From Butyricicoccus pullicaecorum (GTDB taxonomy: Bacteria; Bacillota; Clostridia; Oscillospirales; Butyricicoccaceae): 64,000 bases of DNA. The translations under genes were made by a program, and so were the position numbers. Within the stretch, counting starts at the first letter, position 1. Each line of letters starts with the position of its first letter. Of the stretch, positions 8,408 to 16,758 are shown in pieces. The stretch is from positions 32,282 through 96,281 of the forward strand of contig JAGZIW010000009.1 of NCBI GenBank assembly GCA_018366035.1, given 5' to 3'. The notes under the pieces were generated by a model. That model ran no database searches. It had not been told where the DNA came from and was given only the letters and a program-made list of their open reading frames with translations.

Positions 8408-8638
8408 ATGCGTGAAATTTATTCAGGGCGGCGTTACCGCCATTTTAAGGGGAATTTATATCAGGTTATATTGATTGCGCGCCACTCGGAAACACAGGAA
8501 CCGATGGTCGTATATCAAGCGCTCTATGGAGACTATGGCTTTTATGTTAGGCCGTATAATATGTTTGCGAGTGCTGTGGACCGTGAAAAATATCCAGAGG
8601 CGGAGCAGGAATATCGCTTTGCCCTTGTTGAGGACTAA
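8408..8638 (+). CDS. DUF1653-family protein
   Basis: A 76-residue soluble protein typical of DUF1653 in length and motifs: YSGRRYRHFKGNLYQVI, then HSETQEPMVVYQALYGDYGFYVRP and a final MFASAVDREKYP. The family is widespread and has no established biochemical role. AAGGAGG sits 8 bases before the ATG and the gene follows alaX by 15 bases, so the two form an operon that ends at the hairpin directly after the stop. Confidence 0.9.
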   Translation: MREIYSGRRYRHFKGNLYQVILIARHSETQEPMVVYQALYGDYGFYVRPYNMFASAVDREKYPEAEQEYRFALVED

Positions 8639-8685
8639 AAAACCGCCGCAAAGAGCTTGTGCTGCTCTGTGCGGCGGTTTCTCTT
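8638..8685. terminator. Convergent terminator
   Basis: A 10-bp stem (AACCGCCGCA with TGCGGCGGTT) with an A-run before and TTTCTCTT after. It lies between the DUF1653 gene and the convergent hypothetical gene. Confidence 0.8.
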
Positions 8686-9124
8686 ATTTGGTTTCATCAA
8701 GCGGAATTTCTTCCTTTTCCTCGGGGACGGTATCAGGTTCTTGGGGCGCTTTTTCAACGATGGGGATTTCCTCTGCCTCGAAAGGAACCTCGTCTGACTG
8801 TGGCTGTTTGGCAGAGGTGTTTTGGGGCTTGTCGGAGCTGTCTGTCGAGGAATCCATAATATCGTCTTTCATTTGTGCCAAACGCAGATTGTTTTCTGCG
8901 ATGCGCAGCTGACATGCACGGATACGGTCACACTCTGTGGCAAATGCCGCATCTGGCGCATCACCATACAGTTCAAAGTACATTTTACCGATTGCAAGAT
9001 ATGCACGGCGCATAGCGTCCTCATCTGCCATGTTGTCGGTTTTGAGTTTTGCGATTGCCACACCGCTTTGCATCATTTCGGTTGCTTTTCCGCGCAAATC
9101 ATCTAATTTATCGAGTAGAGCCAT
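8684..9124 (-). CDS. Hypothetical helical protein with acidic tail
   Basis: A 146-residue cytosolic protein. Residues 1-90 are predicted helical (LDKLDDLRGKATEMMQSG, then EDAMRRAYLAIGKMYFELYGDAP, then a coiled-coil-like stretch to about residue 92). The rest is a disordered acidic tail rich in Glu, Pro and Asp. The helical part resembles a common Firmicutes family in which a similar domain precedes a zinc ribbon; here the zinc ribbon is absent and the acidic tail replaces it. Start ATG at 9124 is supported by GGAGG 8 bases upstream. No function is assigned. Confidence 0.7.
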   Translation of the reverse strand: MALLDKLDDLRGKATEMMQSGVAIAKLKTDNMADEDAMRRAYLAIGKMYFELYGDAPDAAFATECDRIRACQLRIAENNLRLAQMKDDIMDSSTDSSDKPQNTSAKQPQSDEVPFEAEEIPIVEKAPQEPDTVPEEKEEIPLDETK

Positions 9125-9337
9125 AAAGCCAGCCTCCAATCAAAGTTTCTTATAAGCTATTGTACATGGGTTTGTAGAAAACGTCAAACAAAAAGTGACA
9201 AGTACATAAAAAATTAACAAATTGCATAAAAGAATGGTCGAAAAATGGGGAATTGTCACGGACTGTTGGTTGCAAAGGAGAACAGTGTATGGTATGCTAA
9301 CAAAAAGGTGTTTGGCAGTATTTTCACAAACTGGAAA

Positions 9338-9351
9338 TGTGCACGGGCACA
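9338..9351 (+). promoter_or_regulatory. Operator-like palindrome O1 in the lacI-type gene leader
   Basis: TGTGCACGGGCACA is nearly a perfect inverted repeat and matches two further copies at 10468 and 10566. It lies 38 bases before the regulator start and downstream of a possible promoter (TTGCAA, 17-bp spacer, TATGCT at about 9275-9300). This suggests autoregulation. Confidence 0.65.
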
Positions 9352-9388
9352 CAAAGAGAGAGCTGGAGAGGAAAAGGATAGAGAGAAT

Positions 9389-10408
9389 ATGGCAGTTACT
9401 TTGCGGCAGATAGCAGAATTTGCAGGGGTTTCTCGCGGAACCGTAGATCGTGTCATTAACAATCGTGGGCATGTAAATGAGGAAGTGGAGGCGCGTGTTC
9501 GACAGATTGCAGCCGAATTGGGCTATGAGCCGAATCCGGTAGGACGTGCCTTGGCACGCGCCAAAACAAACCTGAAAATTGGTTTTTTGATACAGTCGGT
9601 AGAAACACCAACCATGCAGACTGTGGCAAAGGGGGCAGAACAGGCGGCCGCAGCCCTAAAGGCACAGGGGGTAGAGGTACTGATTCGAAAGCTGGAGTCC
9701 CTTGGAGAACGGCGTGAGCTGGACGCCATTGAAGCACTTGTGAAAGAGGGAATCAAAGGCCTTGCAGTCACTCCCAGCGATTCGCAGGCAGTCTGTGAAG
9801 TGCTCGATCAGGTGGTTGAACAGGGAATTCCAGTTGTGACGGTCAATAGTGATGCACCGCGCAGCAAACGAATGTGTTTTGTAGGGATAGATAATAGCCG
9901 CGGCGGACGTATAGCGGCGGGACTTGCGCGTTCTATGCTGCCGGCTGGCGGCAAGATGCTTGCGCTGTCTGCGCACCCCAACAATCATGGACATCGTGCG
10001 AGATATTTAAGCTTTGCTGAGGAATTGTCAAAGATTGCGCCGGATATTGAGCTTTTACCCTTACAGCATTGCTTTAATCGGGACGATTACGCCTATGAAC
10101 TGACACTCCGTGCGCTGGAGGAAAATCCGGATCTCGATGTGATTTATGTAACGGCGCATGGACAGCATGGGGTATGCTGTGCAATTGAGAAAGCCGCACG
10201 GCATGTACGGGTGATTGCCTACGATGTAACTCCACAGAACTGTATCGATCTGATGGAGGGAAAAATTGAGTTTGTCATTGACCAGAATGCATTTGTGCAG
10301 GGAACACAGCCAATCGAACTGTTATATCGCTGTCTGATTGGTGGGGAACAGCCGGAAGCACCAGAAATGTACACGGATATTCTCATAAAAACACGATATA
10401 ATATCTAA
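9389..10408 (+). CDS. LacI-family transcriptional regulator
   Basis: A 339-residue regulator with an N-terminal LacI helix-turn-helix (LRQIAEFAGVSRGTVDRVINNRG) and hinge helix (ELGYEPNPVGRALA). The C-terminal periplasmic-binding-protein-like domain (IGFLIQ to the end) is of the type that binds sugars. Start ATG at 9389 was preferred to an in-frame ATG at 9245, because LacI proteins begin within 3-8 residues of the HTH and the longer frame would read through operator O1. The downstream symporter gene, and shared operator copies at 9338, 10468 and 10566, indicate that it controls itself and the symporter. Effector unknown. Confidence 0.92.
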   Translation: MAVTLRQIAEFAGVSRGTVDRVINNRGHVNEEVEARVRQIAAELGYEPNPVGRALARAKTNLKIGFLIQSVETPTMQTVAKGAEQAAAALKAQGVEVLIRKLESLGERRELDAIEALVKEGIKGLAVTPSDSQAVCEVLDQVVEQGIPVVTVNSDAPRSKRMCFVGIDNSRGGRIAAGLARSMLPAGGKMLALSAHPNNHGHRARYLSFAEELSKIAPDIELLPLQHCFNRDDYAYELTLRALEENPDLDVIYVTAHGQHGVCCAIEKAARHVRVIAYDVTPQNCIDLMEGKIEFVIDQNAFVQGTQPIELLYRCLIGGEQPEAPEMYTDILIKTRYNI

Positions 10409-10467
10409 CACAGTATAACAATATGCACAGGGTACCCCGTGTTGGGGTGCCTTTCTTTTGTATAGAG

Positions 10468-10481
10468 TGTTCACGAGCACA
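10468..10481 (+). promoter_or_regulatory. Operator-like palindrome O2 upstream of the symporter
   Basis: TGTTCACGAGCACA, two mismatches from O1, 98 bases upstream of O3. The spacing between O2 and O3 would allow looping by a tetrameric or dimer-pair LacI-type repressor. It is inferred to be bound by the product of the gene ending at 10408. Confidence 0.6.
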
Positions 10482-10562
10482 TAAATTAACGTCGAATCGC
10501 ATAAAAATGACATCGAATATTTGTATACTTGCATGAAAATTGATAGATAATGTCTATTTATG

Positions 10563-10591
10563 TTGCGTTCACGGGCACAAATCGCTATAAT
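10563..10591 (+). promoter_or_regulatory. Symporter promoter with operator O3 in the spacer
   Basis: TTGCGT (10563-10568) and a perfect TATAAT (10586-10591) are separated by 17 bp. The third copy of the palindrome (CGTTCACGGGCACA, 10566-10579) covers the -35 and spacer, so bound regulator would block RNA polymerase directly. Confidence 0.75.
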
Positions 10592-10805
10592 GGATATTGC
10601 TCACTCTTGTGAATGAAATAACAATGAAACCTGCAAGGAAAGCATTGGAAAATTGATATGTTCACACAAGAGAAAACAGGAAAAAGCCTGTTTTCATGGC
10701 TGCATAGGGCGGCGGAAGTCTATGCAGCAGATTTGCAGCTGCCGGTCGTTTTTTCCGGCGGCAAGGGGATTTTAAGCAAAGTAAGTTAGAAAAGAGGATG
10801 AAAGT
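10592..10805 (+). other. Long 5' leader of the symporter mRNA
   Basis: About 200 bases of untranslated leader with three hairpins: AAAACAGG/CCTGTTTT (10673-10694), CTGCATAG/CTATGCAG (about 10700-10727) and GCCGG/CCGGC (about 10740-10760). The first resembles a weak terminator. No riboswitch class was recognised. AAGAGG precedes the ATG. Confidence 0.45.
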
Positions 10806-12473
10806 ATGAGTCTAATGTTCACCGTGGTAACATTTGTGGCGTTTACTGCATTTGTTGCCCTTATCTCATGGTGGAAAACACGAGACGATAAGCTGGACAC
10901 ACAGGACGGCTACTATTTGGCTGGCCGTGGACTGACAGGTCCGGTTATTGCAGGCTCACTCCTGATGACCAACCTGTCTGCAGAGCAGCTTGTTGGTATG
11001 AATGGACAGTCTGTGCGTATCGGTATGAGCCCGATGGGCTGGGAGGTTACCTCTGCAATTGCGCTCGTTATTTTGGCGTTTGTGCTCATGCCAAAGTACT
11101 TGAAAACCGGATTGACTACGGTTCCGGAGTTCTTTGAGCAGCGTTACGATGCAGGTACCCGACGTCTGGTTTCTATCATTGTTCTTCTGTCCTATGTTTT
11201 GATCATGCTGCCAAACGTACTGTATGCAGGTGCACAGGTATTCGTAAATATTTTTGGCATTGATGTTGTCATGGCGCAAAAGTTCGGCATGGAGCTGACA
11301 CAGGCGCGTTTCTGGGCAATTACTATTGTATGTATCGCAACGGCAATCGTAGGCTCGCTCTATGCGATCTGCGGCGGTCTGAAGGCGATTGCGCTGTCCG
11401 ACTCCATTAACGGAATCGGTTTGATTCTGGGCGGTATCTTGGTTCCGATTTTTGGTATCCTTGCGCTCGGCGCAATGAATGGCGGCGGTTTCATGGAGGG
11501 TATTGATGTATTTCTGAATACAGACCGCACCCTGCTCAATGCAATCGATGCGCCGAACCTCAATGAGCCGTATCTGCCATGGCCGCTGCTCGTTACTGGA
11601 CTGCTGATCAACAACCTGTATTTCTGGGCGACCAACCAATCCATCATTCAGCGCGCATTTGGCGCAAAGAACCTCAAGGAGGCACAGAAGGGTGCAGTTC
11701 TCGCAGGCTTCTTCAAGATCTTGACACCTCTGATTATTGTAATTCCCGGCATTATCGCACGTCTCCTGTATACCGATGTGACAAGCGTAAACGGCTGGGG
11801 AAATGGTGATACCGCGTATCCGATGCTTGTTGCTGACGTAATGCCAAAGGCTCTGCTGGGCTTCTTCGCAGCGGTTATGTTTGGTGCGATCCTGTCCTCA
11901 TTTAACTCGATTTTGAACTCGGCATCTACAATCTACGCGCTGGATATCCATCGTCCGATCTTCTCCCCCAATGCGTCTGACGCACATATGGTAAAGGTTG
12001 GACAGGTATTTGGTACCGTTGTTGCAGTCATTTCGACCATCATGGCACCATTCTTTATGTATGCTGCTGGTGTTACAACCGTTGTAAACTCTGCATTTGC
12101 AGCGTTTAATACCCCGCTGTTTGTCTGCCTGCTGTGCGGCTTCTTCTGGAAGAAGGTGCCGGCAAATGCTGCAAAAATCGTCATTCCAGTACATGTTGTG
12201 CTCTATTTCCTGCTGCAGTTTGTTCTGCGTTATCAGATTCCGGCACTGGAAAACATGCACTATCTGTACTTTACCGCATTCCTGTTCGTAATCGATATTA
12301 TCTTGATGGCAATTATCGTAAAGGTAAATCCGCGCCCGACCGATTTTGTCCTCAAAGATGCACAGGCAGTGGACATGACCCCGTGGAAGAACGGCAAGCT
12401 CGTTGCCGGTGTTGTATTGGGTATTATGTGCCTGACTTACGTGATATTCTCTCCTCTTTGCCTTGGCGCATAA
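10806..12473 (+). CDS. Solute:sodium symporter, YidK-like
   Basis: A 555-residue member of the SSS (SGLT) family with about 14 membrane segments, importing a solute with Na+. MTNLSAEQLVGMNGQSVRIG and MGWEVTSA match the conserved first helices of the YidK/vSGLT branch. The C-terminal AVDMTPWKNGK also matches E. coli YidK as I remember it. That branch is generally linked to sugars or sugar acids; the substrate is not known for YidK. The gene is alone on its transcript, with a promoter holding an operator upstream and a terminator 25 bases downstream. Control by the neighbouring LacI-type regulator is a well-supported inference. Confidence 0.92.
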   Translation: MSLMFTVVTFVAFTAFVALISWWKTRDDKLDTQDGYYLAGRGLTGPVIAGSLLMTNLSAEQLVGMNGQSVRIGMSPMGWEVTSAIALVILAFVLMPKYLKTGLTTVPEFFEQRYDAGTRRLVSIIVLLSYVLIMLPNVLYAGAQVFVNIFGIDVVMAQKFGMELTQARFWAITIVCIATAIVGSLYAICGGLKAIALSDSINGIGLILGGILVPIFGILALGAMNGGGFMEGIDVFLNTDRTLLNAIDAPNLNEPYLPWPLLVTGLLINNLYFWATNQSIIQRAFGAKNLKEAQKGAVLAGFFKILTPLIIVIPGIIARLLYTDVTSVNGWGNGDTAYPMLVADVMPKALLGFFAAVMFGAILSSFNSILNSASTIYALDIHRPIFSPNASDAHMVKVGQVFGTVVAVISTIMAPFFMYAAGVTTVVNSAFAAFNTPLFVCLLCGFFWKKVPANAAKIVIPVHVVLYFLLQFVLRYQIPALENMHYLYFTAFLFVIDIILMAIIVKVNPRPTDFVLKDAQAVDMTPWKNGKLVAGVVLGIMCLTYVIFSPLCLGA

Positions 12474-12497
12474 GAAGTTTTGCAAAAGGGCAAAGCA

Positions 12498-12531
12498 AAA
12501 TCCCTGCTGACATGGTCAGCAGGGATTTTTT
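12498..12531 (+). terminator. Terminator of the symporter gene
   Basis: A stem of 11-12 bp (AATCCCTGCTGAC with GTCAGCAGGGATT) followed by TTTTTT. Confidence 0.9.
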
Positions 12532-12585
12532 GCGTCTATGTGCATAGTATGTATCCATGAGCTGGAAAATTTTACAGACTGTTTC

Positions 12586-12614
12586 TTGCAGGCTGATGTG
12601 AGATTGGATACAAT
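12586..12614 (+). promoter_or_regulatory. Sigma-A-type promoter of the DUF6054 gene
   Basis: TTGCAG (12586-12591) and TACAAT (12609-12614) with a 17-bp spacer, 57 bases before the start codon. Confidence 0.65.
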
Positions 12615-12671
12615 ATAAAATCATATGGACAAATTTGTAAGCTCAGTATATTTTAGAAAAAGGAGATCGGT

Positions 12672-12998
12672 ATGGCAAAATTAGAATGGGTTCTGGAGGG
12701 TGACCTCGACACATGGGTGCGTAAAATTGAACAGGGAATTATAAATGGAAGTATGTCTGCCTCTCTGGAGGAGAAAAGCGACTTTCAGGGTGGCCGTGCC
12801 AAATGCAGTGTTCGTGTCTTTGAGCGGTATAGTTATGTGGGAAGCAACCGTGTAAGCCTCAGTGTTACGGCATTTCAGGAGGGCAATGGGCCCATTTATT
12901 TATCTGCCATTACAGCCGGAGGCAGCCAAGCAGTGCTGTTCAAAATCAATACATGGGGAGAAGAAGCTTTTTTGGACAAGCTTCGAGAGCTGTTATGA
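12672..12998 (+). CDS. DUF6054-family protein
   Basis: A 108-residue protein that matches DUF6054 as I recall it: a lead strand (EWVLEGDLDTWVRKIEQGI), NGSMSASLEEKSD, a central CSVRVFERYSYVGSNRVSLSVT and the closing AITAGGSQAVLFKINTWGEEAFLD. No function is established for the family. AAAAGGAG precedes the ATG. The stop codon overlaps the next start by four bases (ATGA), so it is translationally coupled to the metallophosphoesterase. Confidence 0.8.
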   Translation: MAKLEWVLEGDLDTWVRKIEQGIINGSMSASLEEKSDFQGGRAKCSVRVFERYSYVGSNRVSLSVTAFQEGNGPIYLSAITAGGSQAVLFKINTWGEEAFLDKLRELL

Positions 12999-13825
12999 GA
13001 AAATGGCTGTTTACAGGGGCTGCGATTGCAGCGGCGGGGTGGGCAGTTTGGGAGAATTCCGCACTGCAAACGACACAGCTTACCGTTTACGCGAAGCGTC
13101 TGCCAAAGGTATTTGATGGTTTTTGTGTCGTACACATATCGGATTTACACAATACGGTATTTGGAAAACACAATCAAAAGCTCCTTTCCTATATGCAAAA
13201 GGCACAGCCGGATATCATTGTGATTACCGGAGATTTGCTGAATTCCTATCATACGGATATGGCGGCAGCACTGGAATTTGCAGCACAAGCGGCACGGATT
13301 GCTCCTTGCTATTATGTGTCGGGCAATCACGAATCCAGAATTTCAGCGTATCCGTGGTTTCGAAATCAATTGACAGAAAAAGGAATTGTGGTGCTCGAAA
13401 ACCGTGCACTGAAAATTGCATATCAGGGGCAGGCGATTCGCCTAATTGGGCTTGTGGACTCCAGCTTTTCTCCGGAATATCCAGCTGTATGTGCGCGAGA
13501 AATTGCCTCCCGCGCATTGGCGCCTTTCACAAAGGATGATATCTACACCATTTTGCTGTCTCACAGACCGGAGTTATTTGACACCTATGCAGAGTCTCAG
13601 GCTGATCTGGTTTTCTCGGGACACGCCCATGGAGGACAGATACGTTTGCCGTTGATAGGCGCTGTTTTTGCACCCAATCAGGGATTTTTTCCAAAATATA
13701 ATGCAGGAATTTATAGAAAAGGCAGAACACAAATGATTGTGAGCAGAGGTCTTGGCAATAGCAGCTTTCCCATTCGCCTGCATAACCGACCGGAAATCAT
13801 CGCAGCAACACTGTACGCGCAATAG
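12995..13825 (+). CDS. Membrane-anchored metallophosphoesterase (YkuE/YaeI type)
   Basis: A 276-residue calcineurin-like phosphoesterase with an N-terminal hydrophobic anchor (LFTGAAIAAAGWAVW). All metal-binding blocks are present in order: DLHNTVFG, GDLLNS, GNHESR and GHAHGGQIRLP. The GHAHGGQ form is typical of the YkuE/YaeI (UDP-2,3-diacylglucosamine hydrolase-like) branch, but Gram-positive members have no settled substrate. Start at 12995 was chosen because it makes the ATGA overlap with the upstream gene and puts the hydrophobic anchor at the N-terminus. The active site would face the outside if the anchor acts as a signal. Confidence 0.88.
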   Translation: MRKWLFTGAAIAAAGWAVWENSALQTTQLTVYAKRLPKVFDGFCVVHISDLHNTVFGKHNQKLLSYMQKAQPDIIVITGDLLNSYHTDMAAALEFAAQAARIAPCYYVSGNHESRISAYPWFRNQLTEKGIVVLENRALKIAYQGQAIRLIGLVDSSFSPEYPAVCAREIASRALAPFTKDDIYTILLSHRPELFDTYAESQADLVFSGHAHGGQIRLPLIGAVFAPNQGFFPKYNAGIYRKGRTQMIVSRGLGNSSFPIRLHNRPEIIAATLYAQ

Positions 13826-13833
13826 GAAATGAA

Positions 13834-13864
13834 AAAAGACAGCACGGTGTCGTGCTGTCTTTTT
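13834..13864 (+). terminator. Terminator after the metallophosphoesterase
   Basis: An AAAAGACAGCACG/CGTGCTGTCTTTTT hairpin, an almost perfect stem with T-run. Confidence 0.9.
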
Positions 13865-13935
13865 CGTGTTATATATATTTTAACTATGGCGGATAGGTAG
13901 GGGGCGCCATAGAGAGAAAGGGAGGAGCTTGCCTG

Positions 13936-14754
13936 TTACCTGCGGCGGTGCGCGTAGCGCTGCAAAGCCCATGCAACACCGTCTGCATCATTTGCCGGAG
14001 CAATCACATCTGCCAGTGCTTGGACTTGCGCAGGGGCATTGCCCATGGCAATGCCGAGACCAACTGCCTGCAGCATACATAAATCATTGTCTCCGTCGCC
14101 GATTGCGAGGACTTCCTCAGGACGTATATGAAGCTGTGTACACACACTTTGTATGGCATGGTGCTTGTCTACGCCCTGTGCAACGACATCAAACCCCAAC
14201 GAACAGCAGCCCGTCACACGAATATCCGGCAGGGCTTCCAAATGTCTGCGAACGTCGAGTAAGGTTTGCGGATTTGTCTCATAGATCAGCACCTTTAGAA
14301 TGTGCTGTGCCTGTTCTCGCAGTGCGGAAAGGGGAAGTGCGCTGTGGGAATGGCATTTTTGATGATCTGGCAAATCCGCGTTGATATGTTCGTACAGGAA
14401 TCGCGCGTCATAGGCAGCAGTCGTATAGATATCCTGTGCAGACTTGAAAAAAGCGTGTACTGTGGGAAAGCGTGCAAGGATATCTATCATAGCTTGTATT
14501 CCGAGGGGAGAGATTTCATGCTGTATCGTTTGGTCGTTCAGCTGATACCATGCACCATTGCAGCAGATGATACGGATTCTGGGGTCGATTTTTTGTGCGA
14601 CCCAATAGGAAAAACATACCGGACGTCCGGTGACAAGATAGACCTGCTGTCCGTTATCCAGACAATGGAGCAGTGCGGCGCGGTTTGCATCACTGACCGT
14701 TTTGTCCGAAGAAAGCAGCGTGCCATCTAAGTCCAAACAGATGCACTTATACAT
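13936..14754 (-). CDS. HAD-superfamily phosphatase, Cof type
   Basis: A 272-residue HAD IIB hydrolase. Motif I is DLDGTLLSSDKTVS at the N-terminus, motif II VTGRP, and motif III/IV VDKHHAIQSV followed by GDGDNDLCMLQ. The C2 cap between them is typical of Cof/YbjI sugar-phosphate phosphatases. Start ATG at 14754 places motif I at residue 7, as usual; the frame extends upstream without reason. It overlaps the alcohol dehydrogenase gene by 8 bases on the same strand and must share its mRNA. Substrate unknown, probably a small phosphorylated metabolite. Confidence 0.9.
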   Translation of the reverse strand: MYKCICLDLDGTLLSSDKTVSDANRAALLHCLDNGQQVYLVTGRPVCFSYWVAQKIDPRIRIICCNGAWYQLNDQTIQHEISPLGIQAMIDILARFPTVHAFFKSAQDIYTTAAYDARFLYEHINADLPDHQKCHSHSALPLSALREQAQHILKVLIYETNPQTLLDVRRHLEALPDIRVTGCCSLGFDVVAQGVDKHHAIQSVCTQLHIRPEEVLAIGDGDNDLCMLQAVGLGIAMGNAPAQVQALADVIAPANDADGVAWALQRYAHRRR

Positions 14755-15871
14755 AAGAATCCTTGAGGATCTGCTCCAGCTCCGCGCGGGTGCCAAAGGG
14801 CAGGAAGTCCAGAACAGGGCAGGCAAGCATAGAAGCGAAATCAGCTTCGGAAACACCTAGGTCATGCAGTTTCTGATACAGACCGATTTCGCATAAGAAA
14901 TCACAGAGCACAGGATAGAGATCTGTTGCATGGGGGTCAAAGATGCGTGCGACAGCTGCAAAGCGCTCTGGATATTTGGCAGCCATCTGTGCGACAAATG
15001 CCGGAAATACCACAGCGAGTGCTTGACCATGCGGCATGTGGGTCAGCCCGCCGATGATTTCAGAAAGCGGGTGCGGCGCAGCGGCGCCGGAGTTGGACAG
15101 TGCACGTCCGGCAAGGGTGTCTGCAAGGGCGAGCTGTGTGCGGTATTCCAAATTGCTCGGGTCTTTCAGGGCTTTGGGCAGATTGTGTACGATGAGCTCC
15201 ATTGCGCGCAGGGAGTCCATCTCACTATATGGGGAGGCATGCACATTGATATAGCTCTCAAATGCATGGGTGAATGCATCAAAGCCCGTCATTGCCGTCA
15301 TGCGCGTTGGCAGAGTGAGCATAAGTGTTGGATCGACAACGCAGGCTTTGGAGAACAGGGCGGGGTGATAGAAGGTCAGCTTTTCATCTCCGCGGGAGAT
15401 AACGGCTGCCTGTGTCACCTGCGAGCCGGTACCAGAGGTGGTGGGAACGGTCACGAGCGGGAGCATGGTGTCGGAATATGCAGGATAATTCTCATAGGGA
15501 GAGGAATAGGTCTGGAACAGGAAGTCCCAATCGATTTTGTCCTGACCATTGGTGAATGCAATGGATTTCGCGGTATCAATACTGCTGCCGCCGCCTACGG
15601 CAAGCACGAAATCGACTGGGTGCTGCTTCAAAAGTCGGAAGCCGGCTTCAACGATTTCAACGGTTGGATTTGGCTGTACCTCATCAAAATGAAAAACGGT
15701 AATGCCCTGCTTTTGTAAGAGGGTCATGATACGCTCATAAAGCGGACGCAGCGGCTGGTCGGGCGTGGTAACCATAAGACAGCGTGTACCATAGCGTACA
15801 GCAATTTGACCGAGTTCATTGAGGCGATTTTCGCCAAAATAAATTTGTGTCGGTTGATAGTACTGAAACAT
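14747..15871 (-). CDS. Iron-containing alcohol dehydrogenase
   Basis: A 374-residue group III (iron-type) alcohol dehydrogenase that reduces an aldehyde or ketone with NAD(P)H. The nucleotide site is ALAVGGGSSIDTAKSI-like (VLAVGGGSSIDTAKSIAF, shown here as GGGSSIDTAK), followed by VPTTSGTGSQVTQAAVI. The metal ligands include the Asp/His set around DAFTHAFESY and the histidines in PHPLSEIIGGLTHMPHGQA. These identify the 1,3-propanediol/butanol/lactaldehyde dehydrogenase family; the exact substrate cannot be told. AGGAGG is 8 bases before the ATG. Its promoter faces away from that of the aldolase gene, and it is co-transcribed with the downstream HAD phosphatase. Confidence 0.92.
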   Translation of the reverse strand: MFQYYQPTQIYFGENRLNELGQIAVRYGTRCLMVTTPDQPLRPLYERIMTLLQKQGITVFHFDEVQPNPTVEIVEAGFRLLKQHPVDFVLAVGGGSSIDTAKSIAFTNGQDKIDWDFLFQTYSSPYENYPAYSDTMLPLVTVPTTSGTGSQVTQAAVISRGDEKLTFYHPALFSKACVVDPTLMLTLPTRMTAMTGFDAFTHAFESYINVHASPYSEMDSLRAMELIVHNLPKALKDPSNLEYRTQLALADTLAGRALSNSGAAAPHPLSEIIGGLTHMPHGQALAVVFPAFVAQMAAKYPERFAAVARIFDPHATDLYPVLCDFLCEIGLYQKLHDLGVSEADFASMLACPVLDFLPFGTRAELEQILKDSYV

Positions 15872-15903
15872 CGTTCCATACCTCCTGAAGTCTGTTTATA
15901 TAT

Positions 15904-15932
15904 AGTATAAAAAACATGCGTCTGGAATGCAA
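15904..15932 (-). promoter_or_regulatory. Promoter of the alcohol dehydrogenase operon
   Basis: On the minus strand TTGCAT (15927-15932) and TATACT (15904-15909) with a 17-bp spacer. Confidence 0.7.
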
Positions 15933-15992
15933 ATAGGCGCTGTTGTTACTTCTTCACGCAACAATGTGGTAAAAGCATGACAACACCTGCGA

Positions 15993-16021
15993 TTGTCAGG
16001 CATCGGGTTGGATTTTATAAT
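15993..16021 (+). promoter_or_regulatory. Promoter of the aldolase gene
   Basis: TTGTCA (15993-15998) and TATAAT (16016-16021) with a 17-bp spacer. Between the two divergent promoters lies TTGTT-N12-AACAA (about 15945-15967), a possible shared operator. Confidence 0.7.
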
Positions 16022-16050
16022 ACAGATATCAGATAGAGAGGAGTATTTTT

Positions 16051-16701
16051 ATGCGTTATTTGATTGATAGTGCGGCATCAGCGGAAATTGAACAGGCGCT
16101 CGCGTGGGGTGCCTGCGGTATTACCGCAAATCCGAGCATGTATCTGGCACAAAATGTGAAATTGGAAACATTTTTACAGACCTATGCAAAGCAGGAGGGC
16201 ATCTTTTTAAGCGGAGAGGTGATTGCCGACACTGCGGAGGAAATGGTGGCGCAGGCAGAACAAATCGGTAAAATAGACAAGCATATTGTCATTAAAATTA
16301 ACTTTTCCGAGCAAGGGCTGATTGCATGTAAGCTGCTGACACAGCGCGGATTTTGCTGTGCGATGACCTTGATTTTCACCGTGGCACAGGCGGTTGCTGC
16401 AATGAATGCAGGTGCAGCCTATGTGTTTCCGTTCGTCGGACGTACCGATCAATATAGCGGCGGCGATGGACTGCAAATGGTTGCCGATGTGACAGCAATT
16501 GCACAGCGCAGAAACGTGTATGTGGTGGCGGCGTCGATCAAGAGCCTGTATCAGCTGGAAATGCTGGCAAAGATTGGAGTGGATTATGCAGCCATTCCCT
16601 TCGCACTCTATCAGCAGTCGCTGTATCACCCGTTGACCTTGCAGGGAGCAGAGGGCTTTGCAAAGGCTTGGGACGCGATGCAGGGCGCACAGGCTTTGTA
16701 A
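16051..16701 (+). CDS. Transaldolase-like / fructose-6-phosphate aldolase
   Basis: A 216-residue protein of the small transaldolase (FSA/TalC) family, a TIM-barrel class I aldolase acting through a Schiff-base lysine. The N-terminal LIDSAAS and ITANPSM match the family; the Schiff-base lysine is K82 in HIVIKINFSEQGL. AMTLIFTVAQAVAAMNAGAAYVFPFVGR and VVAASIKSL follow, as in FSA. Length is the same as E. coli FSA (220). It could be a true transaldolase or an FSA acting on dihydroxyacetone or glycolaldehyde. GAGAGGAG precedes the ATG. Transcribed divergently from the alcohol dehydrogenase gene. Confidence 0.9.
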   Translation: MRYLIDSAASAEIEQALAWGACGITANPSMYLAQNVKLETFLQTYAKQEGIFLSGEVIADTAEEMVAQAEQIGKIDKHIVIKINFSEQGLIACKLLTQRGFCCAMTLIFTVAQAVAAMNAGAAYVFPFVGRTDQYSGGDGLQMVADVTAIAQRRNVYVVAASIKSLYQLEMLAKIGVDYAAIPFALYQQSLYHPLTLQGAEGFAKAWDAMQGAQAL

Positions 16702-16723
16702 TGAGAATGGAATTTTGGCATAT

Positions 16724-16757
16724 AAAAAGTGTTGGCATGAAATGCCAACACTTTTTT
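16724..16757. terminator. Convergent terminator
   Basis: AAAAAGTGTTGGCAT/ATGCCAACACTTTTTT, a near-perfect hairpin with A- and T-runs between the aldolase gene and the PTS gene. Confidence 0.9.
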
Positions 16758-16758
16758 A

